Positions 54,678 through 62,159 of a DNA stretch of 64,000 nt are shown one piece after another. The stretch spans positions 186,001-250,000 of the forward strand of contig NZ_JANQOO010000020.1 in NCBI RefSeq assembly GCF_028285715.1, given 5' to 3'. Every line of letters begins with the position of its first letter. Within the stretch, counting starts at the first letter, position 1. The translations under genes and the position numbers were made by a program. This stretch comes from Ulvibacterium sp. GTDB lineage: Bacteria; Bacteroidota; Bacteroidia; Flavobacteriales; Flavobacteriaceae. A model generated the notes under the pieces. That model did not search any database. It had not been told where the DNA came from and saw only the letters and a program-made list of their open reading frames with translations.

Positions 54678-57059
54678 TCACTCCGTGCGCAAACTTCTTA
54701 CAGGATTTGCGTTGGCAGCCTTTATAATCCGATAACCAATTGTGGCCAATGTTATCAAAACAACTCCGCCAATGGCGGCTGCAAAAACCCACCAGCTTAA
54801 TACTGTCTTATACAAGAAGCCTTCCAGCCAATTGTTCATAAAATACCAGGTGAGGGGGGACGCAATAAGGCCGGCTATCAGGATGAGTTTGAAAAAATCA
54901 ATGGTAAACAGGCCGAGAATATGCCCTATTGTTCCCCCCAACACTCTACGTATTCCTATTTCCCTTGTTCGCTGTGCCACGAAAAATGATATGATACCAT
55001 ATAACCCTAAGCAGCATATGAAAATGGCCAGAACGGAAAATACTTTGGACAAAGCCAGCAAACGTTGTTCGGATTCATACTGTTCGGCAACACGATCATC
55101 CATAAAACGATAGTCATAGATGTATTTGGGAAATACGGCCTGCCAACGTTCCGTAATGGCATCCAAGGTGCTTTTTACATTTTGGCCATTTATTTTAATC
55201 GCCAATTCGCTGTAAGCATCTTTGTTGGGCGCAATAAAAATTGGACTAATGGCTTCATGAAAGTTTTTGTCATGAAAATCGGCTACTACCCCCACTATGG
55301 AAGCATTTGTCCCTGATACCGTCAACTTTTTACCCAAAAGTTCCTCAACCGAAGCCAAGCCCAACTTTTTGGCCAAGGTCTGGTTCACTACTACTTCCTG
55401 AATGGAATCCGAAGCGTAAAAATTTCGCCCTGCTATAAGTTCAAGGCCAAATACATTTAGATAATCTTTATCGGCCAGTTTGGCCTGAATGGAAAATTCT
55501 TCATTTTCGGCCCTATTGTGATAGCGAATAGAAGTACCCCAGTCATTTTTGGCCGCCCCTGGGCTGGACAAACAAGCTGTTATCTTGGTAACCCCCGAAA
55601 TTCCCAAAATCCGTTCTTTTAATCCATTGAGCCTTTCCGTTTCCAATTCCTCAGGAATATCCACCATGAGTATTGCCTCTTTATCAAAGCCCAAGTCGGC
55701 ATTTACCGCGTAGTTAATTTGTTTGGCAATGACCAATGTGGCCACAATAAGCGCAATGGAAATTGCAAACTGTACCGTAACCAATACTTTTCTTGTTACC
55801 TGACCGCCAGCGTCCCTCTGGTCGAGCTTTCCTTTTAGGGCCAAAACGGGTACGATCCGGGCCAATAAAACCCCAGGATAGCTTCCGGAAACAAATGAAA
55901 CCGCGAGCAACAGGAACAATAGGAACGCCATTGTCCTAAAATCAAGTAGACTATCCAAAGACAGCTGTAAATCAAAAAGATCATTTAGATAGGGCAAGGT
56001 CATTATGGCAATGACCACCCCAACCAACATGGCAAAAAGCCCGATAAGGAATGTTTCTGAAATAAATTGCCAGAAAAGATGCCTCTTATGACTTCCCAAA
56101 ACCCTTCTGATTCCGATTTCCTTAGAACGTATAAGCGATTGTGCCGAGGAGATATTGATAAAGTTGATACAGGCTATTCCTATCAAAAAGAATCCGATCA
56201 TTACAAAAATCCACAACAGATTCGAATCGATACTTCCCGGGTAGTTGGCATTAAAATGGATATCCGCCAAGGGTTGTAGTTTATAATGGTGTACATTTTT
56301 CCTACCAGATCTATGCTTTTCGACCAATTCTGGCAATACCGCCTCGATATCAGCAGGGTTTTGACCTGGATGTAACAACGCAAAACACTGCAAACTTGAC
56401 ATGATACCACCCCAAGTACCACTGGCCAAAAAATCGTTGTAGCCGGCCACGGTCTTATACGACAGAAATATGTCGGTGTTGATTACCGTATTCTTGGGAA
56501 GGTCTTTCAGTACCCCGATTACCTGAATAGTTTCCAAATTATTAAAAACAAAGGTCTCACCCAACGGGCTTTTATCGCCATACAGTCTTTGGGCAGCACT
56601 TTGTGTTATAAATGCGGTATTGGGCTCTAATAGGCTTCTTTCCGTGAGTCGCTCTTGTAGGGGGAAATTCAAAATATCAAAAAAATGCGGTTCGGTAAAA
56701 GCAATGTTTTCTTGGAACCGTCCTTCGCCGGACTGTGATACATCGCTTATTAGCTGATCTTCCCAACTCACAATGTTTGCCACTTTCTCCGCATAGTCGT
56801 AGTCGGTTCTAAATGCTTCGGCAAACCCTGGAGGAACACTGGCCCTATAACCGATATTGTCCCTATGAAGTTCCGTAACAACCCGATAAACACGATCTGG
56901 GTTTTTGTGAAAATTATCATATTGAAGATGGTGGGATACAAAAAGGAAAATTAGAATACTAGAGCTAAAGCCAATTGCTAATCCTATGACATTAATCAAT
57001 GTAGAGCCTTTTCTTTTTCTTAGACTCCGCCAAGCGATTTTTAAATAGTTCCTAAACAT
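54678..57059 (-). CDS. P21: FtsX/MacB-type ABC permease (D-class), Arg-Arg loops
   Basis: 793 residues, N-terminus MFRNYLKIAWRSLRKRKGST. TM1 22-42, stalk LQPLADIHFNANYPG 261-275, TM2 281-305 (ACINFINISSA), loop SKEIGIRRVLGSH 312-324, TM3-TM4 about 335-400, TM5 426-446, periplasmic domain 2 with GRNFYASDS 544-552 and GVVADFHDKNF 590-600, TM6 672-694 (CCLGLYGI), loop REIGIRRVLGGT 699-710, tail NPVRSLRTE. Both cytoplasmic loops read IRRVLG where almost all relatives have IRK: the change is matched in the two halves, as if both adapt to the same partner. The leader (TTAAGAGAACGGGAACC-ATG) belongs to the shared group; the gap upstream (114 bp) is the longest between 18200 and 64000. Confidence 0.95.
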   Translation of the reverse strand: MFRNYLKIAWRSLRKRKGSTLINVIGLAIGFSSSILIFLFVSHHLQYDNFHKNPDRVYRVVTELHRDNIGYRASVPPGFAEAFRTDYDYAEKVANIVSWEDQLISDVSQSGEGRFQENIAFTEPHFFDILNFPLQERLTERSLLEPNTAFITQSAAQRLYGDKSPLGETFVFNNLETIQVIGVLKDLPKNTVINTDIFLSYKTVAGYNDFLASGTWGGIMSSLQCFALLHPGQNPADIEAVLPELVEKHRSGRKNVHHYKLQPLADIHFNANYPGSIDSNLLWIFVMIGFFLIGIACINFINISSAQSLIRSKEIGIRRVLGSHKRHLFWQFISETFLIGLFAMLVGVVIAIMTLPYLNDLFDLQLSLDSLLDFRTMAFLLFLLLAVSFVSGSYPGVLLARIVPVLALKGKLDQRDAGGQVTRKVLVTVQFAISIALIVATLVIAKQINYAVNADLGFDKEAILMVDIPEELETERLNGLKERILGISGVTKITACLSSPGAAKNDWGTSIRYHNRAENEEFSIQAKLADKDYLNVFGLELIAGRNFYASDSIQEVVVNQTLAKKLGLASVEELLGKKLTVSGTNASIVGVVADFHDKNFHEAISPIFIAPNKDAYSELAIKINGQNVKSTLDAITERWQAVFPKYIYDYRFMDDRVAEQYESEQRLLALSKVFSVLAIFICCLGLYGIISFFVAQRTREIGIRRVLGGTIGHILGLFTIDFFKLILIAGLIASPLTWYFMNNWLEGFLYKTVLSWWVFAAAIGGVVLITLATIGYRIIKAANANPVRSLRTE

Positions 57060-57124
57060 GGTTCCCGTTCTCTTAATTCATTTAATATTTAATTCTTCCT
57101 ATAACCTCCTTTCCCTTTTGACCA

Positions 57125-57150
57125 CCTGCCCGACAACGTCATTCAGGCAG
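57125..57150. repeat. Small stem-loop in the P21/P22 gap
   Basis: CTGCC (57126-57130) and GGCAG (57146-57150) can pair, enclosing a GAC-AAC-GTC mini-stem. No T-run follows on either strand, so it is not a convincing terminator; it may be a remnant of a dispersed intergenic hairpin. Confidence 0.3.
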
Positions 57151-57173
57151 ATACTTCGGGCTACATCAGGGAT

Positions 57174-59570
57174 TCACTCCATCCGTAAACTCTTTATAGG
57201 ATTGGTGTTGGCGGCCTTTATGGCCTGAAAACTTACCGTAATGACCGTGATGAACAAGGCCCCAAAAATTGCTGCGGCAAATAGCATCCAGGACAGGTCT
57301 ATCCTATAGGTATAATTTTGCAACCATCCTCGCATTACATAAAAGGCTATAGGTACAGCGACTGCGCATGCTATGAGGACCAGCACCAAAAAATCCTTGG
57401 AAAGCATTTTCCAAAGGCCAAATACGGAAGCACCGAGAACCTTACGTACCCCTATTTCCTTGGTACGCCGTTCGGCCACAAAAGCAGTAAGTCCAAAGAG
57501 TCCCAAACAACTTATGAAGATGGCCAAGACTGTGAAGATGCCGGCCAAACTGGCCACACGTTCCTCCGATTGGAACTTGATGGCATATTGATTGTCAACA
57601 AACTGATAGTCGAAAGGAGTTTTGGGGAAGTGCTCCTTAAATACACCCTCTATCCTGGCAAGATTTTCTTCCGTACTTTTTTGTGGATTTAACCGAAGAT
57701 TGTAGAAATTGGTTATACCAAACTTATCGAATGCGTACACCCCTTGTCTTACCGGTTCAAAAGGAGATTGCACAATCATATCCTCGATGACCCCGATAAT
57801 TTGTAAGGGAGGACCAGGGTTTTCACTATCCGATTCCCTTAGGAATTTGCCGATCGGATCAGTAAGGCCCATATATTTCATAGCTGCCCTATTGATGAGG
57901 ACGGCATTGGAATCCGTAGGAAACTCCTTGGAGAAATCCCTTCCCATGATTATCTGCAATCCCAGGGATTTGGCATATTGAGGGGATACGAAAGTCCAAG
58001 CCAAACTTACTTGAAAATCGTCCGGTTTTCCATCCCAGGTATAATTGCCCGTATTGGACCAAATTTCCGTAGTGGGGGCACTGGAGGTCGACATTTCGGT
58101 TACGGCACCCGACGCCAGGAATTCATTGCGGACAAGATCTCTTTTTTCCGAAAACTCCCGCCCGGCCGCGGGAATTTGTATAAGCCCTTCCTTAGTATAA
58201 CCAGCCGGCCTGTCCTTTACAAAACGAATCTGTTGCAGTACTACAAGGGTGCCGATGATAAATGCCGCCGAGGCCGTAAATTGTACTACCACCAAAACCT
58301 TTCTGGGCAGCACTGAAAGCTTTCCGGTCTTGAGCGTACCCTTTAAAGCCTCTACAGGCTTAAAAGAAGATAGATATAGTGCAGGGTAACTCCCCGATAG
58401 CAGTGATGTTATGCCTATGAACAATATTGAGGCTATCCAGAATAAAGGGCTATTCCATGGGAAATGTACCTCTTTTCCGGACAGCTGGTTAAAACCGTCC
58501 AAGAAGATTAACACCAAGATAACCGCCAAAAAGAAAGCCAATAAAGTTACCATAAAGGATTCCCCAAGAAACTGATGTATCAAATGGCGTTTATTGGAGC
58601 CGATCGTTTTTCGAAGTCCAACCTCCTTGGCCCTCTTTTCGGATCGCGCCGTACTAAGGTTCATAAAATTGATGCATGCCAGCACTAATACCAAAATACC
58701 GATAAACCCAAATAGTTTAACATAGGTAATCCGACCGCCTACTTGGCGACCTTCTTCAAAATCGCCACGCAAATACCAATCTTTCATAGGTAAAAGGAGG
58801 AGTTGGGGATTGCTTTCGGTCTCGGGAAGTTGATCTTTTTTGGCATCTTTAATTACGGCGGTAACCTCGTCCATATTCATATTGTCTGCAATTTGAACCA
58901 ACATCTGGAAGGAGTTATTATTCCAACTATCCCTAGCCTCGGCGACCCATTCGCGCCATGAAACGTATCGTTCCCAAGGCAGTAAAAATTGGAGGCCATG
59001 GAACGAATTGTTGAAAGGTATATCTTCAAACACCCCGGTAACCGTTGCCTCAATTTCATTATTGATCCTAACAACCTTTCCTATGGGGTCTTCCAATCCA
59101 AAAAGAGCCTGGGAAGTGGATTCGTCCAACATGATACCATCAATGTCCTGAAGGCCATTTTTCTGGCCGTTCACCATTTTCAGGTCCAACATATCCGCGA
59201 TACCGGCCTGCATGTAATTCCCCATGCGGGATATAATGTTGTTATTGTACTCCAAGCTTTGTTTCCATTGCCAAGACGCCATTACGATATGTTTAAAATA
59301 GTCTCCATATTGTTCCCGGAGAACAAACTCCAAGGGCCTGGGAATGGCATTTCCGGTATCGATACTTCCGTTTCTAGTCCGGTTTTGATAAACTTGGGCA
59401 ATTTGGTCTTTCTTGCCAAAATAATTGTCTCGGCTCAATTCGTCCGCCACCCAAAGTCCTATCATCAGGGCAACAGCCATTCCAATGGCCAATCCGCCCA
59501 CATTGATGACCGAATAAATCTTATGCTTCCATAAATTCCGCCAAGCGATTTTTAGATAGTTCCTAAACAT
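57174..59570 (-). CDS. P22: FtsX/MacB-type ABC permease (W-class), sister of P14
   Basis: 798 residues, N-terminus MFRNYLKIAWRNLWKHKIYS. TM1 21-42 (IGLWVADEL), W-class stalk LPMKDWYLRGDFEEG 260-274, TM2 285-307 (ACINFMNLSTA), loop AKEVGLRKTIGSN 314-326, TM3-TM4 about 339-401, TM5 429-447, RPAGYTKEGL 454-463, periplasmic domain 2 with NEFLASGAV 482-490, GRDFSKEFPTDSNAV 543-557, NPGPPLQIIGV 584-594 and IEDMIVQSPFEPV 595-607, TM6 678-699 (SCLGLFGL), loop KEIGVRKVLGAS 704-715, tail NPIKSLRME. Nearly colinear with P14. The pair shares AIPRPLE, GLTDPIGKFL and YNLRLNP, yet eight genes separate them. Confidence 0.95.
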   Translation of the reverse strand: MFRNYLKIAWRNLWKHKIYSVINVGGLAIGMAVALMIGLWVADELSRDNYFGKKDQIAQVYQNRTRNGSIDTGNAIPRPLEFVLREQYGDYFKHIVMASWQWKQSLEYNNNIISRMGNYMQAGIADMLDLKMVNGQKNGLQDIDGIMLDESTSQALFGLEDPIGKVVRINNEIEATVTGVFEDIPFNNSFHGLQFLLPWERYVSWREWVAEARDSWNNNSFQMLVQIADNMNMDEVTAVIKDAKKDQLPETESNPQLLLLPMKDWYLRGDFEEGRQVGGRITYVKLFGFIGILVLVLACINFMNLSTARSEKRAKEVGLRKTIGSNKRHLIHQFLGESFMVTLLAFFLAVILVLIFLDGFNQLSGKEVHFPWNSPLFWIASILFIGITSLLSGSYPALYLSSFKPVEALKGTLKTGKLSVLPRKVLVVVQFTASAAFIIGTLVVLQQIRFVKDRPAGYTKEGLIQIPAAGREFSEKRDLVRNEFLASGAVTEMSTSSAPTTEIWSNTGNYTWDGKPDDFQVSLAWTFVSPQYAKSLGLQIIMGRDFSKEFPTDSNAVLINRAAMKYMGLTDPIGKFLRESDSENPGPPLQIIGVIEDMIVQSPFEPVRQGVYAFDKFGITNFYNLRLNPQKSTEENLARIEGVFKEHFPKTPFDYQFVDNQYAIKFQSEERVASLAGIFTVLAIFISCLGLFGLTAFVAERRTKEIGVRKVLGASVFGLWKMLSKDFLVLVLIACAVAVPIAFYVMRGWLQNYTYRIDLSWMLFAAAIFGALFITVITVSFQAIKAANTNPIKSLRME

Positions 59571-59643
59571 AATCTTTTGTTTTTAACCCTTCTTTTTACT
59601 TCGACCTCGCTCCGTAAAATCCACAGGGCCAATTGATGATTTA

Positions 59644-62067
59644 TTATTCATTTCGCAACACCTCAACAGGGTTCGTCGTTGCGGCTTTAAAGCTTTGCCA
59701 CCCTACAGTGATAAAAGCTATAACTAAGGCAGAACTTCCTGCCAAGACAAACACCCACCAGCCAATAGTTGTTTTATAGGCAAAGCCTTCCAACCACTTG
59801 GTCATCATCCACCACCCTATGGGCGTAGCGATTCCAACGGCAATTAATACAAGTTTTATGAAGCCGGATGTGAGCAAGCCCACTATTCCTGTCACAGAGG
59901 AACCCAATACTTTACGTATGCCAATTTCATTAAGCCTTTGTGTTGCCGTAAACGCAGTTATTCCCAGCAACCCAAGACAAGCGATAACAATGGCGATGAT
60001 CGAAAAATATTGGAAAAGCGCACCGATCAGTGCCTCTCTTTCATACAATTGTTCAAATGCCTCATCCAGAAAGAAAAACTCAAAGGGCCTGCCCGGGGCA
60101 TACGCTTTCAATTGTGCCTCAACCTCCCTAATCGTGGAAGATAGATTTGCACCCGACAATTGGATTACGATATTATCCAGAAAATAGCTTTCCGGTGCAA
60201 CGGTAAGAATTAGGGGTTGGATCTTTTCATGCAAGGACTGTAGATGAAAGTTTTTTACGATACCTATTAAACCTCCTTCCTTGGTGGCCGAAGAGGAAAC
60301 GCCTTTCATGGCCAATTTAACGTTTTCCAAATCCTCAATTCCAAACTTTAGGGCTGCCGCCTCATTCATAACATAAGCCATAGTGGAATCGGTACCGTAT
60401 TCCCTTGAAAAGCCCCTTCCCTTAACAAGGGTCATATCCAGTGTATTTATGATACTCTCGTCCACTAGGAGGGTGTTTGCATTGGCTTTGGTGACCTGAC
60501 CCTTATTGTTTACCGTAGTCTCAAAGTCGTAAAAGCCCTTTTCCCATGGAAAGTTAGAAATAGCGGAAACTTCCTTTACCCCGTTCAACCGGAGGATTTG
60601 GTTTTTCAAAGCATTGAATCTATTTTGAATAGCGGCATCACGAACGGGAACCACCAAAACTTGATCCTGTTGAATTCCCAAGTTCTTGTCCCGTATGTAA
60701 TGCATCTGGGATTGCATGATAACCGTGGAAATAATAAGCGTTATGGCAACTACAAATTGAAAGACCAACAAGGAAGATTGAATGTAAGAGGACTTTTTCC
60801 CTTTGAACAGGGATGTTCCCCTTCCTTTCAGAAAGGCCATAAGCCTATATTTGGAAATAACCCATAGTGGTGTAAAAGAGACCAATACACTTATTAGCAA
60901 CAATAGTCCACATAAGTAAAGGATTACTCCGTTGTTGAAAACCGAAAATAGGCTTAATTGGGTTTTCATTAGCGAATTGAACCCAGGAAGAAACAACACT
61001 CCCCAAACAAATGCCAATACCAGTGAGACAAAGAGAAAAGCAAGGCTTTCCAACAATAAATGCTTCCCAATACTGCCATTATCCGCTCCAAGAACCTTCC
61101 GGATTCCCAAGGTTTTCAGGTGTAGTACTATTTTAGTGAGAAAAAGATTTACAAAATTGAATGCGGCCACCAGCAGTATAACAATACCCACCGCTATGAA
61201 CAGGTAAAGCACGTTTTTGTCTATGGAAGGCTGCAACTCATTTTCCAAACTGGAAAAGTGCACATCGGTCACATTCTGAAGAGAATGGGAACGTTTGTCC
61301 GCAACATGGTTCGGAAGGAATTGTTTTTCAACACTTTTAACGTACTGGGTAGCTTCTTCAACGGCAACTTGCGTATTGAGTTTTGCAAAACTATATACAG
61401 GAGGATAGTACCATGTGCGGTTTGGGTCGGCTATCCAGGGGCCCCATATTTCTTCAGCTGCCGCCATAGGGACTATAAAGTCAACCTTTACGCTGGATTG
61501 TTCGGGTATGTCGGCAAGTATGCCAGCTACCTTAAACGCATAGTCTTGTTCCACATGAAGCACTTTTCCCAATGCTTCCTCTTCACCGAAGTACTTTTTT
61601 GCGACAGATTGCGTAATCAATATGTTATCCGGTGCTTCTAGTGCAGTTGTCCTGTTCCCTTGGACAAGAGGAAAGGAAAAGACTTCCAGAAAAGTAGGGT
61701 CTGCATAAAAAAACCGCGGTTCTTGGAAAACATTCAATTTTTTGTCATCGCTTACGCTAACGCTTTGTGGCAGCAAGCGCGCCGTTTTCGCAATGGAGGA
61801 AAACTTGGATTCCAACAAGGGGGCATACGGCATAAAAGAGTTTGCATAGTTTCTGACTGTCCCATTTTCCGTAGTCTCATGGGTGGTAATTCTGTAGATT
61901 TTATCGGCATCCTTATGGAACCCATCGTAGTTGAGTTCGTTATCAACAAATAAAAAAATAATCAAACAGCTGGCTATAGCCACAGAAAGCCCAAAAAGGT
62001 TGATCGATGTGTTTAATCGGTCCCTGATGGCCCTGCGAAAAATAGTTTTCAGATAGTTCTTGAACAT
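59644..62067 (-). CDS. P23: divergent FtsX/MacB-type ABC permease (D-class)
   Basis: 807 residues, N-terminus MFKNYLKTIFRRAIRDRLNT, changed from the usual form. TM1 22-42, stalk LQNVTDVHFSS 263-273, TM2 287-310 (AAFNFVNLFLT, no Cys), first loop LKTLGIRKVLGAD 317-329 with Thr-Leu in place of Glu-Ile, TM3-TM4 about 338-405, TM5 433-450, periplasmic domain 2 with GRGFSREYGTDS 550-561 and GIVKNFHLQSL 602-612, TM6 687-707 (ACLGLLGI), second loop NEIGIRKVLGSS 713-724, tail NPVEVLRNE. TM4 ends in SFTPLWV rather than the SGSYPA-type sequence of most members. With P6 it is the member with the most altered first half. Confidence 0.94.
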   Translation of the reverse strand: MFKNYLKTIFRRAIRDRLNTSINLFGLSVAIASCLIIFLFVDNELNYDGFHKDADKIYRITTHETTENGTVRNYANSFMPYAPLLESKFSSIAKTARLLPQSVSVSDDKKLNVFQEPRFFYADPTFLEVFSFPLVQGNRTTALEAPDNILITQSVAKKYFGEEEALGKVLHVEQDYAFKVAGILADIPEQSSVKVDFIVPMAAAEEIWGPWIADPNRTWYYPPVYSFAKLNTQVAVEEATQYVKSVEKQFLPNHVADKRSHSLQNVTDVHFSSLENELQPSIDKNVLYLFIAVGIVILLVAAFNFVNLFLTKIVLHLKTLGIRKVLGADNGSIGKHLLLESLAFLFVSLVLAFVWGVLFLPGFNSLMKTQLSLFSVFNNGVILYLCGLLLLISVLVSFTPLWVISKYRLMAFLKGRGTSLFKGKKSSYIQSSLLVFQFVVAITLIISTVIMQSQMHYIRDKNLGIQQDQVLVVPVRDAAIQNRFNALKNQILRLNGVKEVSAISNFPWEKGFYDFETTVNNKGQVTKANANTLLVDESIINTLDMTLVKGRGFSREYGTDSTMAYVMNEAAALKFGIEDLENVKLAMKGVSSSATKEGGLIGIVKNFHLQSLHEKIQPLILTVAPESYFLDNIVIQLSGANLSSTIREVEAQLKAYAPGRPFEFFFLDEAFEQLYEREALIGALFQYFSIIAIVIACLGLLGITAFTATQRLNEIGIRKVLGSSVTGIVGLLTSGFIKLVLIAVGIATPIGWWMMTKWLEGFAYKTTIGWWVFVLAGSSALVIAFITVGWQSFKAATTNPVEVLRNE

Positions 62068-62159
62068 GGTCGTATGTTTTGGTTTCCTAATCGGACATTG
62101 TCCGAATGATGAAATGAAAAACCTCTAGTCTTTTTTTATCCATCATCCTACATCGCTGT

